Assembly: GCA_021846065.1 (NCBI GenBank)
Contig: JAJZCP010000076.1
Location: 1-7,044, forward strand
Source: Acidobacteriota bacterium
GTDB lineage: Bacteria; Acidobacteriota; Terriglobia; Terriglobales; Acidobacteriaceae
DNA: 7,044 bases
Direction: 5' to 3'
Shown: piece by piece, positions 1 to 7,037 of the stretch
Position numbering within the stretch: the stretch's first letter is position 1
Layout of the letters: every line of letters starts with the position of its first letter
Made by a program: the position numbers and the translations under genes
The notes under the pieces: generated by a model
Seen by the model: the letters and a program-made list of their open reading frames with translations, nothing else
What the model was told of the DNA's origin: nothing
Database searches by the model: none

Positions 1-1908
1 CAAAATCAGCGGCCAGAATGCCTTGCGCGCCCACACCACAATCGAGGCCGCGGCAGAATCCTTCGTCAACCGCCCGTCCCAACTTCGCAACAGCTCAGCC
101 GCCTGCCGCTGGCGCGCGTCCACCGGCTGCGCGTGGTCAATGGCATCGGCAAAGCGATGCGCCAGCTCCAGATCGACCCCGCTGTAAACATCCGTCTGCA
201 CAGCCAGCATATCCTTGCGCGTCAACCCGTTGCGCCCGCTCAAATCCTGGTCAATGCGCTCAATGCGATACGGATCGGCCCACTCCAGCGTCAGCGGAAA
301 CTGCGTATCGTCCGGGGTCACGCGCGCATTCGCCGTGGCCAGCAAACCCGATGGTGGATCGAAGGCGTTCGGCATCTGGTCAAACGGAATATACCCGTGC
401 CATTCATGATCGAAATCGGTGATCGGCAGCCCTTGCAAGCCGTTCGGCCGCAGCGGAACCTTGCCAATTGCGTGGTAACCGATGTGTCCGGCGTCGTCGG
501 CGTAGACCACATTCTGCGTTGGCCAGCACCACGCCTCAAGCGCCATCGAAAACTGCTGCCAGTTCGCCGCCGTGTTGATCGAGTAAATCGGAATCGCCGC
601 CAGCGCGGGATCGTAGAGCGTCCAGCGCAGTGCGAGTGCGCTGCGGTGCGTGCCCACAACCGGATTCAGCAGCGGCCCATGCGCGGTCAGCGCCACATCC
701 AGATGAACGGTGCGGCCAAAACGCACGGGAATCGTCTCCTGCACGTGAGCCAGAGGCTGCCAGCTTCCGTTCTGTGTCCTGTAGTTGCCCTTGCCGTCCA
801 GTTGCTCCACATAAAGGTCCTGTACATCGGCATACAGCGCCGTAAATCCCCAGGCGATGTGATCGTTGTGCCCGGCGATCACCAGCGGAACGCCGGGCAG
901 CGTCACACCGGCCACATGCAGTCCAGGAGCCTTCAACTCGGCCATCATCCAGATATTCGGCACCGTCAGATCAAGGTGCATATCGTTGGACAACAGCGGC
1001 TTTCCGCTGGCCGTATGCGCGCCGGAGACCACCCAGTTGTTGGAGCCGGCAACGCACCCGGCGCAGGAGCCGCGATGCAGCGTATCCTTCAGCCGCAGCA
1101 GGGCATCGGTCGTCGGCAGGGCATCGGCCGTGAACGTGTTCTGTGAAGGCAGATGCATATTGCGGCTCTGGTTCATCGAATCATCCGTCGGCACCGGCAC
1201 TGGAGCGTTCATCTGCGCGGCCTTGCGCGTCGGCGGCTGATCGCGCCACGATCCCACCGGATACAGATCGGACTCCAGACGCGCATCATGCAGGTCCGCC
1301 GCAATGCGCGCGCGCGCCAGCTTCACGTCCCAGTGCATATCCAGCATCTGCACCATGTTCACGCCCACCAGCACGCAATCCTCCGCGCGCCACGGTCGCG
1401 GACGGTAGTGCAGCAGGCGAAACTCCACCGGCAGACGGTCCACATTCTGTTGCAGATACTGATTCACGCCTTGCGCATACATCTGGTAGCGACGCTGCTG
1501 GTTCACCGACAGGCTGCGATAGATGCGATTTGCAACATTGCGCATCTGCAGCACGCGCTGCATGCGGTCGTGATCCACTGCCGCAGCGCCCAAGACCGCT
1601 GCCAGTTCTCCGGATGCATTGCGCCGCAGCATATCCATCTGCCACATGCGCTCCTGCGCCGTCACATAGCCCTGAGCAATCAACAGGTCGTCCATCGAGG
1701 CAGCCTCGATCTGCGGAACTCCATGCTCTCCGCGGCGCACGGTCACCGGCGCGGAAAGACCGGACAGATGCAGCTCGCCATCGACCACCGGCAGCGTCGC
1801 CTGCATCGTTCTGTGCATCCAGATCACGAACCCGGCATACGACGCCAGAGTCAAAAGGACAACCAGCGCGAGGATTGCGACGATCTTTTTCCGCCGTTGA
1901 CTACCCAT
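1..1908 (-). CDS. Penicillin acylase family (Ntn hydrolase) precursor, C-terminus cut by window edge
   Basis: A 636-codon open frame enters from the left edge; no stop is reached. Residues 9-30 are a hydrophobic segment after a basic start (MGSQRRKK), so the protein is probably exported or membrane-anchored. The family is made as one precursor that cuts itself before a Ser, which becomes the N-terminal nucleophile of the beta chain and hydrolyses amide bonds. Here the motif GSNNWVVSG puts that Ser at residue 289. Counting from it, Ala357 falls on beta-69 of E. coli penicillin G acylase (oxyanion hole), Asp361 and Asp364 on beta-73 and beta-76 (calcium ligands), and Asn527 lies within two residues of beta-241 (oxyanion Asn). 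His311 occupies the beta-23 position. The GHNDHIAWGFT block is also typical. All key residues are present, so it is probably active. The substrate (beta-lactam side chain, acyl-homoserine lactone or other amide) cannot be told from sequence. About 150-200 C-terminal residues are probably missing. The ATG at 1908 has a good ribosome binding site. Confidence 0.93.
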   Translation of the reverse strand, partial: MGSQRRKKIVAILALVVLLTLASYAGFVIWMHRTMQATLPVVDGELHLSGLSAPVTVRRGEHGVPQIEAASMDDLLIAQGYVTAQERMWQMDMLRRNASGELAAVLGAAAVDHDRMQRVLQMRNVANRIYRSLSVNQQRRYQMYAQGVNQYLQQNVDRLPVEFRLLHYRPRPWRAEDCVLVGVNMVQMLDMHWDVKLARARIAADLHDARLESDLYPVGSWRDQPPTRKAAQMNAPVPVPTDDSMNQSRNMHLPSQNTFTADALPTTDALLRLKDTLHRGSCAGCVAGSNNWVVSGAHTASGKPLLSNDMHLDLTVPNIWMMAELKAPGLHVAGVTLPGVPLVIAGHNDHIAWGFTALYADVQDLYVEQLDGKGNYRTQNGSWQPLAHVQETIPVRFGRTVHLDVALTAHGPLLNPVVGTHRSALALRWTLYDPALAAIPIYSINTAANWQQFSMALEAWCWPTQNVVYADDAGHIGYHAIGKVPLRPNGLQGLPITDFDHEWHGYIPFDQMPNAFDPPSGLLATANARVTPDDTQFPLTLEWADPYRIERIDQDLSGRNGLTRKDMLAVQTDVYSGVDLELAHRFADAIDHAQPVDARQRQAAELLRSWDGRLTKDSAAASIVVWARKAFWPLIL

Positions 1909-1917
1909 CAAAGCAAG

Positions 1918-1922
1918 CTCCT
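1918..1922 (-). promoter_or_regulatory. Shine-Dalgarno sequence of the acylase gene
   Basis: The minus strand reads AGGAG here, nine bases before the ATG at 1908-1906. This supports that start. The site lies only six bases past the outer edge of the palindromic element at 1928-2049, so folding of that element in mRNA could influence access to it (inference). Confidence 0.7.
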
Positions 1923-1927
1923 GGGTG

Positions 1928-2049
1928 GGCTAAAGCATTTTCCGGAAAGGTGTAAACCAAAACCATTCTGCGGATTGGATTTTTCCTCAAGAAAAATCCA
2001 CCCTCACGAACTTCGGAAAGTTTATCGTATTCCGGAAAATGCCTTAACC
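1928..2049. repeat. Palindromic (MITE/REP-like) element of about 122 bp in the gap before the acylase
   Basis: The left arm 1928-1947 and the reverse complement of the right arm 2030-2049 agree at 18 of 20 positions; both carry GCATTTTCCGGAA. Five bases further in, both arms have TAAAC (1953-1957, and GTTTA at 2020-2024). At the centre, 1976-1985 and 1991-2000 form a perfect 10-bp stem (TGGATTTTTC) with a five-base loop. Outer and inner pairs share one dyad centre near 1988, so the whole piece can fold into one long hairpin with an internal mismatched region (about 1958-1975 against 2001-2019). It is more AT-rich than the surrounding genes. I see no target-site duplication and no coding potential. 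It may be a non-autonomous mobile palindrome, or a structured leader or terminator. The symmetry is seen directly; the class is inferred. Confidence 0.7.
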
Positions 2050-2114
2050 CTTGAGGCGATTCGAGCGATGCGCGACTCATTCACGGCGCTGCCATGACAA
2101 AGCGCATCTCTGCC

Positions 2115-2142
2115 ACCTTAGCACGGGCGGAAACGCAGTCAA
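2115..2142 (-). promoter_or_regulatory. Possible sigma-70-type promoter for the acylase gene
   Basis: On the minus strand TTGACT (2142-2137, five of six bases of the -35 consensus) is followed after 16 bases by TAAGGT (2120-2115, a weak -10). It lies just past the protease stop codon and points at the acylase. If used, the transcript would have a leader of about 200 bases containing the palindrome at 1928-2049. The -10 match is poor, so this is only a candidate. Confidence 0.3.
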
Positions 2143-2144
2143 CA

Positions 2145-3242
2145 TCAGGATGCTGAAGTGCGCCCTCGCGCAAAGACCAGAAAGGTTCCCGTCAGGATGA
2201 GGACCAGAAGCGGAAGCATCCATGCGCTGCCTTCAGGCCCGGTTGCGCCTCCCGTCCAGAGCGGCGAACCGGCAATCGTCGTCGTCAGCCAGTGGCTCTG
2301 CGGCAACATGCCACTGTCCGGAGTGCCGTAAAAGAACGTCTGCGCCCAATCCCACGCGGCATGAAAGCCCACAGCCCACCACACCGATCCGGTCCAGCGA
2401 ATCATGCAGCAGAAGATGAATCCAATCGCCGCCGCCGAGCCGATTCCGATCAGGCTTTCGCCATGATTGCTCCAGTGAATGCCCCCAAAGATGAGTGAAC
2501 TGATTGCTGCCGCGGACCACCACGAAAGCCCGCCACGCGCCGCGCCGCCAAATCCCGTCTCAAGCGTCCGCAGCAGAAAACAGCGAAACGTTCCTTCTTC
2601 AAAAAGCGCCACCAGAAGAAATCCGCAGCCCCACAGAAATCCCTGCTCCAGCACTTTCGCCGTGGACAGATTTCCTGATTTCGACACATGCGCCAGATGC
2701 ATCGCAAGCATCCATGCCAGCAGTATCGAAAGCGCAGTAAAACTAGCGATCAGACCTTCCAGAATCCGACGCAGCCACCTGTGATCCGTCCAGAAATAGA
2801 CGCGTGGAGACTGGTGACAGACCAGCATGACGGCAACGAATCCGCCGACCATGCCGATGAAGGCGACATACTCCCCGCGTATCAGCGCCCACGCGCTCAG
2901 CCCATGGTGCGACGAAACCGTCGCCAACGGCAAAGCGTGGCTGCCGGGGATCAGCATCGCGACAATTTCAGCGAGAGCGGAAAAAAAAACGAATCCGCAA
3001 ACAAACAGCACAACGCGCCAGCCGGCACGCAGCCCATTCCGTCCAAAAAGGATTGTGTTGAGTAGCCGCGTCTCAAAAGGCATGGCAAGCGAATCGGCCG
3101 ACTGCTGCGTCAGACCTTCCGGTTGCAAGCGTTCTGATGGCTCCGACAGCGCGGACTTTCGTTCCTGCATCACTCCTGCATCGTAGCGCCTGACCGCACC
3201 CCGCGCCAAGAAGCAGCAGTTTCTGCCGCCCACGCCATCCAT
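2145..3242 (-). CDS. CPBP-family (CAAX/Rce1-like) intramembrane metalloprotease
   Basis: The longest form has 365 residues. The three motifs of the CPBP/Abi family (Pfam CPBP, related to Rce1) are intact: EEGTFR (Glu215, Glu216, Arg220), FGGIH (Phe252, His256) and HAAWD (His294, Asp298). Glu and His residues of this kind bind the metal and activate water inside the membrane. Hydrophobic segments near residues 74-98, 123-142, 163-183, 201-214, 243-256, 263-280, 284-297 and 340-358 suggest about eight membrane passes. The hydrophilic N-terminus is unusual and the start is uncertain: ATG at 3242 sits one base after the dnaJ stop, suggesting translational coupling. ATG at 3170 (MQERKS) has AGGAG only two bases away, and ATG at 3083 (MPFETRL) leads directly into the membrane domain. 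The physiological substrate is unknown; such proteins cut prenylated proteins, bacteriocin-type peptides or anti-sigma factors in other organisms. Its place at the end of a chaperone cluster suggests, but does not prove, a stress role. Confidence 0.9.
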   Translation of the reverse strand: MDGVGGRNCCFLARGAVRRYDAGVMQERKSALSEPSERLQPEGLTQQSADSLAMPFETRLLNTILFGRNGLRAGWRVVLFVCGFVFFSALAEIVAMLIPGSHALPLATVSSHHGLSAWALIRGEYVAFIGMVGGFVAVMLVCHQSPRVYFWTDHRWLRRILEGLIASFTALSILLAWMLAMHLAHVSKSGNLSTAKVLEQGFLWGCGFLLVALFEEGTFRCFLLRTLETGFGGAARGGLSWWSAAAISSLIFGGIHWSNHGESLIGIGSAAAIGFIFCCMIRWTGSVWWAVGFHAAWDWAQTFFYGTPDSGMLPQSHWLTTTIAGSPLWTGGATGPEGSAWMLPLLVLILTGTFLVFARGRTSAS

Positions 3243-3243
3243 C

Positions 3244-4368
3244 TCAACTGAAGAGGTCCTTCATGCGGCTGATCATATTGCGCGAGGTCGGTTTGTTTTC
3301 GACATCCATCGTCTCGCCCAGTTGCCGCACCAGTTCCCGTTGCACACGGGAGAGCTTCTTTGGCGTCTGCACCAATACCTGCACGATGATGTCGCCGCGT
3401 CCATGCTCGTTCAGGTGCGGCACGCCTTCGTTGCGCAGCCTGATCTCGCGACCGCTTTGCGAACCCTCGGGAATGCGCACGGTCAGCGGTCCTTCCAGGC
3501 CGGGAATCTCGATCTCGGCGCCCAGCGCAGCCTGTGGAAACGAGATCGGTACAACGCAGTGCAGATCGTTGCCGTCGCGTTCAAAGAAGTCGTGCGGCTT
3601 CACTGTGAGCACGATGTAAAGATCGCCGCGAGGGCCGCCAAATCGCCCAGCATTTCCCTCGCCCGCATAGCGGATGCGCGTCCCATCCTCCACGCCTGCC
3701 GGCACGCGCACCTGCATCTGAAACTCGCGCTGCACGCGCGTCTCACCGCGACAGGTGGAGCAGGGATCGGTGATCACCACGCCCGATCCGCCGCAGCTTC
3801 CGCAGGCGCGCGCCACAGAGAAAAATCCCTGCTGATAGCGAATCTGGCCGTGCCCCTGGCACTGCGCGCAGGCGGTGGGGCCGCGTCCGGATACGGTGCC
3901 GGTGCCGCGACAGGCTGCGCAGTTTTCTCTGCGCCGCGCCTTCACTTCCGTCTCTTTGCCAAAGACGGCATCTTCAAACTCGATGGTCAGGTCCACGCGC
4001 AGATCGTCTCCGCGCTGCACGCGCGAACCGCGCCGCTGGCCACCGGAGCCGCCAAACATCTCGCCAAAGATATCGCCAAAGATGTCGCCGATATCCACGG
4101 CGCCGCCAAACGGGCTGCCGCCGCCAAAACCGGCGCTGGTGGAGGCATGGCCATAGCGATCATAAGCCGCGCGCTTCTCCGCGTCGCTCAGGACGCCATA
4201 GGCTTCGCTGGCCTCTTTGAATCGCTCCTCCGCCTGCTTGTCGCCGGGGTTGCGGTCCGGATGATGCTTCATCGCCAGCTTGCGATAGGCCGTCTTCAGC
4301 TCCGCCTCGCTGGCTTCACGGGAAACCCCGAGGATCTCGTAGTAGTCTGCTTTGCTCACAGGTGTCAC
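3244..4368 (-). CDS. dnaJ: Chaperone protein DnaJ (Hsp40)
   Basis: This is a full-length class A DnaJ of 374 residues, a cytosolic co-chaperone that delivers unfolded clients to DnaK and stimulates its ATPase. The J domain covers about residues 8-72 with the HPD motif at 36-38. A Gly/Phe-rich linker (about 75-113) follows, containing a tandem [13 protein letters not shown] stretch. The zinc-finger region has four CxxC repeats with Cys140/143, 157/160, 179/182 and 193/196. The C-terminal beta-sandwich domains (about 205-350) contain the usual GDLYIVL and GRGDIIVQV blocks. The fourth zinc repeat reads CSTCRGET instead of ending in GxG; all eight Cys are kept. The start is GTG at 4368 with only a weak upstream GGA; a second GTG three codons in (4359) is possible. 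It lies 68 bases after grpE and directly before the membrane protease gene. dnaK is not adjacent. Confidence 0.97.
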   Translation of the reverse strand: MTPVSKADYYEILGVSREASEAELKTAYRKLAMKHHPDRNPGDKQAEERFKEASEAYGVLSDAEKRAAYDRYGHASTSAGFGGGSPFGGAVDIGDIFGDIFGEMFGGSGGQRRGSRVQRGDDLRVDLTIEFEDAVFGKETEVKARRRENCAACRGTGTVSGRGPTACAQCQGHGQIRYQQGFFSVARACGSCGGSGVVITDPCSTCRGETRVQREFQMQVRVPAGVEDGTRIRYAGEGNAGRFGGPRGDLYIVLTVKPHDFFERDGNDLHCVVPISFPQAALGAEIEIPGLEGPLTVRIPEGSQSGREIRLRNEGVPHLNEHGRGDIIVQVLVQTPKKLSRVQRELVRQLGETMDVENKPTSRNMISRMKDLFS

Positions 4369-4436
4369 GTTTATCCGCTATCTGTTTTTTTCGGTTGCAG
4401 GAACTGATGGTGTTGTTTTGTCGGCTCGTCCGCGCT

Positions 4437-4991
4437 TCAAGCCTCGGTCTGTGTGGGATTGCTGACCACGCGCACCAGCGCCGGGCGCAGCAGCCGCTCA
4501 CGAATCCGATAGCCGCGACGAATTTCCTCGGCTACGATCTGGTCCGGCATGTCGGCGCGCTCCACCGATCCCAGAGCCTCATGCACGCGTGGATCAAACG
4601 GCTCACCCACCGCTGGCACCGCCTGCACCTGGAGATTGCGTAGAACCTCTTCCATCTGCTTGACGATCAGTTCGACGCCGGTGCGCAACTGCTCCGCCGA
4701 AGCATTCGCCGTCAGCGCCAGCGTGAAGTTGTCCAGCACGGGCAAAAACTGCTCCACCACCATGCCCGTGGCGTAGTCGCGAAACTCCGTTTTTTCGCGC
4801 TCCTGCCGCTTGCGCGCGTTGTCAAACTCGGCCTGCAGACGCGCCAGCCGATCCATCCACTGGTCCCGCTCCTGAAGCGCCTGTTCCAGTTGTCCGGCCA
4901 GGCCGGCCTCTTCACCGAATGCCTGGATATCGTTTGCCTCCGGCTCCAGCCGCGCGTCTTCTCTCATTTCCTCTTCCGTCATGCTTTCCAT
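4437..4991 (-). CDS. grpE: Nucleotide exchange factor GrpE (DnaK co-chaperone)
   Basis: GrpE is a homodimer that releases ADP from DnaK. From the ATG at 4991 the protein has 184 residues, usual for the family. An acidic, low-complexity N-terminus is followed by a long charged helix (coiled coil, LEQALQERDQWMDRLARLQAEF and onwards). Next comes the LPVLDNFTLAL block, and then the C-terminal beta domain with the family signature (FDPRVHEALGSVE, GYRIRERLLRPALVRV, and NP near the end). The frame stays open back to a GTG at 5024, but that start has no ribosome binding site. The ATG at 4991 has GGAG eight bases upstream, and the ATG at 4982 (MTEEEMRED) has AAGG ten bases upstream. I chose 4991; 4982 is nearly as good. 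The gene lies 95 bases after hrcA and 68 bases before dnaJ, so dnaK is absent from its common place between grpE and dnaJ. Confidence 0.96.
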   Translation of the reverse strand: MESMTEEEMREDARLEPEANDIQAFGEEAGLAGQLEQALQERDQWMDRLARLQAEFDNARKRQEREKTEFRDYATGMVVEQFLPVLDNFTLALTANASAEQLRTGVELIVKQMEEVLRNLQVQAVPAVGEPFDPRVHEALGSVERADMPDQIVAEEIRRGYRIRERLLRPALVRVVSNPTQTEA

Positions 4992-5027
4992 GCCTTCCGC
5001 TCCACATAAAACCGTTGGGCACACAGT

Positions 5028-5055
5028 TGAATACCCGATGCTTCTATTCTCTCAA
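5028..5055 (-). promoter_or_regulatory. Possible internal promoter in the hrcA-grpE gap
   Basis: On the minus strand TTGAGA (5055-5050, five of six -35 bases) is followed after 16 bases by TATTCA (5033-5028, weak -10), about 37 bases before the grpE start at 4991. The 95-base hrcA-grpE gap is the longest inside the chaperone cluster and is somewhat AT-richer than its surroundings, so a separate promoter for grpE-dnaJ is plausible. The -10 match is weak. No CIRCE or other clear operator is present. Confidence 0.22.
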
Positions 5056-5086
5056 ATTCCGCAAACCGCGCTGCTTGCCTGCGCAC

Positions 5087-6193
5087 TCAATCCCGCGCCG
5101 CGCTATCGCGCTTCATCGTGGACGGCTCGCTTTCGGTCAGTACGCGCTCCGAGAGTTGCGCAATGAAACCCACGGTGCGCATCATCTCCTCATACTGAAC
5201 CCGCGTTGAAGCAATGACCGCAACCGTTCCGGAAGCGCGGCTGCCCAGGTTCACCGGCGCGCCGATCAGCACCATATCGTGCGTGCCCGGCACCGCTTCA
5301 TCCAGCCCCACAATCACGCGCACCTCACGCTGCTGCGCGTGGACAAAAGCCTGCAACAGCTCGATCACGCGCTGCCGCGTCTCCAGCGCTGAGAGCATCT
5401 GCCGCAGTTGCTCGCGATCCATTCCACCCGTCAGCAGATTCGCCATGCCATCCACATAGACGGTCGAGGCCTGCGGCTCCACGCGCAACGCGCCCTGCGC
5501 ATACAACTCGTTGAGCGCCGTGAGGCCGCGGTTGTACTCGATGCGCTCCTGCTCCAGCCGTTGATCCAGCTCCGCGCGAATCCGATCCAGACGCCAGCCG
5601 CGAAAGTTCTCGTTCAGATACTGCCCTGCGGCATCCAGTTCGCCGGCGGCCCACTCGTGCTGCGGCCTCAGCATCCGATCCTGCACCGCGCCGTCGCGCG
5701 TGACCAGCACGGCCAGAATGCGTCCCGTCGTCAGCCGCGAAAAATGAATATGCTCCAGCACCGGCTCGGCATCCGGACGCGCCAGCGCAATGCCGACGCT
5801 GTTCGAAAGATGCGCCAGCACCTGCGAGGTCCGCTCCAGAAACTGCATTGGCGAGGCCACTCCGTTGTAGCTTTCCTGAATGCGTCCGCGCTGCTGTTCG
5901 TCGAGCATCTTGCCGTCGGTGGCGGCACGCGCGCCGCTTTGCAACTGCTCCACGTAATAGCGAAAGCCGCGCGCCGTCGGTACGCGTCCAGCCGAGGTGT
6001 GCGGCTGGTCCAGCAGCGCAGCTTCGCCCAGGGCAGCCATCACGTTGCGGATGGTGGCCGAACTCAGACCGTCTCGATGCTCAAAGCGCCGTGCCACGGA
6101 CTGCGATGAAACCGGCTCGCCGGTGGCGATATACATCTCCAGAATCGCCATCAGCACCAGTCGCTCACGCGGGCTGATACGGTACTCCTGCAT
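5087..6193 (-). CDS. hrcA: Heat-inducible transcription repressor HrcA
   Basis: HrcA is a DNA-binding repressor that in other bacteria binds the CIRCE inverted repeat upstream of groESL and dnaK operons and needs GroEL to stay active. The 368-residue product starts with a winged-helix domain (about 1-80) carrying family blocks: RERLVLMAILEMYIATGEPVS, SSATIRNVMAALGE, and QPHTSAGRVPTARGFRYYV. A GAF-like central and C-terminal region follows, ending in VIASTRVQYEEMMRTVGFIAQL, which corresponds to the conserved tail before a variable hydrophilic end. The frame extends upstream to 6394, but those 67 codons lie inside mrp and look like a shadow frame. The ATG at 6193 has a near-perfect AGGAGGT four bases upstream and fits the family N-terminus. 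Only ten bases separate it from the mrp stop, so the two are almost surely cotranscribed. It probably regulates chaperone genes, though its operator is not visible here. Confidence 0.96.
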   Translation of the reverse strand: MQEYRISPRERLVLMAILEMYIATGEPVSSQSVARRFEHRDGLSSATIRNVMAALGEAALLDQPHTSAGRVPTARGFRYYVEQLQSGARAATDGKMLDEQQRGRIQESYNGVASPMQFLERTSQVLAHLSNSVGIALARPDAEPVLEHIHFSRLTTGRILAVLVTRDGAVQDRMLRPQHEWAAGELDAAGQYLNENFRGWRLDRIRAELDQRLEQERIEYNRGLTALNELYAQGALRVEPQASTVYVDGMANLLTGGMDREQLRQMLSALETRQRVIELLQAFVHAQQREVRVIVGLDEAVPGTHDMVLIGAPVNLGSRASGTVAVIASTRVQYEEMMRTVGFIAQLSERVLTESEPSTMKRDSAARD

Positions 6194-6197
6194 TGCG

Positions 6198-6204
6198 ACC
6201 TCCT
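6198..6204 (-). promoter_or_regulatory. Strong Shine-Dalgarno of hrcA, overlapping the mrp stop
   Basis: The minus strand reads AGGAGGT here, four bases before the ATG at 6193. The first A is also the last base of the mrp TGA stop codon (6206-6204). This arrangement decides the hrcA start and points to coupled translation of mrp and hrcA. Confidence 0.85.
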
Positions 6205-7037
6205 CAGTGAATCTCGATGACCTCATTGCTGCCCGCGGCCACCTGGTCGGCACGCTCGGCCACCTGCCGCGCAATCGCGTAAAACTGCGCCGCGTCGGCG
6301 TCGTCCGGACCGGCAAGCGCCACCGGCAGTCCACGGTCTCCACCTTCACGGATCGCCGGAACCAGCTCCACCGCGCCAAGAAACGCCAGGCCAAACTGAG
6401 CCGCTGTCCGCTCCGCTCCGCCTTTGGAGAAGATATCGATGATCTGGCTGCAATGCGGACAGGTGAAGTGGCTCATGTTCTCCACGATGCCCAGCACCTC
6501 CACGTTGACCTGCGCAAACATCTCCAGCGCCTTGCGCGCATCCTGCAGGGAAACGTCGCTGGGCGTGGAGACGACGACCGCGCCGGTGAGCGGCACCGTC
6601 TGCACCAGCGAGATGACCACGTCGCCCGTGCCGGGCGGCAGATCGACGATCAGATAATCCAGCTCGCCCCACTCCACCTGCTGCAGAAACTGGCGGATGA
6701 TCTGGTGCAGCATCGGTCCACGCATCACCAGCGGCTTGTCGCCGGGAGAGATGTAGCCGATCGAGATCGTCTTGACCCCATGCGCCACATTCGGCTGAAT
6801 CTGGTTGCGCTCATCCACGCGCGGCTGCTGGCTGCTGCCCATCATCAGCGGAATATTCGGGCCGTAGATGTCGGCGTCGATCAGGCCGACCTTGTTTCCC
6901 ATCCGCGCCAGCGCAATCGCCAGGTTGACGGCGACCGTGGTCTTGCCGACTCCGCCTTTGCCGGAGCCAACCGCGATGATCTTGCTGACGCCCGGCAGCG
7001 GCATCGGCGCCTGCGGAATTCCATGTCCATGAGCCAT
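6204..7037 (-). CDS. mrp: Mrp/ApbC/NBP35-family iron-sulfur cluster carrier ATPase
   Basis: The 277-residue product is a soluble P-loop ATPase of the MinD/Mrp group, which holds and passes on Fe-S clusters to target proteins as a dimer. The deviant Walker A motif GSGKGGVGKTT is at 24-34 (signature Lys27, P-loop Lys32). The switch block DADIYGPN begins at Asp53, and Walker B is VDLPPGTGD at 131-139. ENMS at 186-189 precedes the CPHC motif (Cys193, Cys196) that binds the bridging cluster. The short leader (MAHGHGIPQAPMPLPGV) replaces the N-terminal MIP18/DUF59 domain found in many longer Mrp proteins. The ATG at 7037 fits the length of short family members, but only seven bases of upstream sequence are available and the frame is still open there, so an earlier start cannot be excluded. 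It is followed after ten bases by hrcA. Confidence 0.95.
   Translation of the reverse strand: MAHGHGIPQAPMPLPGVSKIIAVGSGKGGVGKTTVAVNLAIALARMGNKVGLIDADIYGPNIPLMMGSSQQPRVDERNQIQPNVAHGVKTISIGYISPGDKPLVMRGPMLHQIIRQFLQQVEWGELDYLIVDLPPGTGDVVISLVQTVPLTGAVVVSTPSDVSLQDARKALEMFAQVNVEVLGIVENMSHFTCPHCSQIIDIFSKGGAERTAAQFGLAFLGAVELVPAIREGGDRGLPVALAGPDDADAAQFYAIARQVAERADQVAAGSNEVIEIH

Noticed and set aside
133..2097. Two long plus-strand open frames (133-1146 and 1153-2097)
   Set aside because: They lie opposite the acylase, are rich in Arg, His and Gln, have no recognisable domains, and the second runs on through the palindromic gap. They are antisense shadows of a GC-rich gene.
2074..2100. Tiny leader-peptide frame (MRFVMAAP) on the minus strand in the gap before the acylase
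   Set aside because: Eight codons with no convincing ribosome binding site and no run of regulatory codons; such frames are expected by chance.
2118..2144. Degenerate CIRCE-like sequence: TTAGCACGG, nine bases, then CAGTCAACA
   Set aside because: One half matches the CIRCE consensus at seven of nine positions, but the other matches at only four. The dyad is not preserved, and the site precedes an acylase gene rather than a chaperone gene. Probably chance, though a genome-wide CIRCE scan could revisit it.
3322..4407. 361-codon plus-strand frame opposite dnaJ
   Set aside because: The translation is Ala/His/Arg-rich low-complexity sequence without motifs. The opposite strand encodes a complete, well-conserved DnaJ.
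4369..4436. 68-base grpE-dnaJ gap examined for a terminator or promoter
   Set aside because: It has an A-rich run on the minus strand but no stem before a T-run and no convincing promoter pair, so I see nothing that separates the two genes.
4992..5024. GTG start at 5024 for grpE, adding 11 residues
   Set aside because: No ribosome binding site precedes it and the added residues (GTG start then CPTVLCGAEG) do not resemble GrpE N-termini. ATGs at 4991 and 4982 have good sites.
6194..6394. 67-codon upstream extension of the hrcA frame
   Set aside because: It lies within mrp, is Arg/Trp-rich shadow sequence, and the ATG at 6193 has a strong Shine-Dalgarno and matches the family N-terminus.
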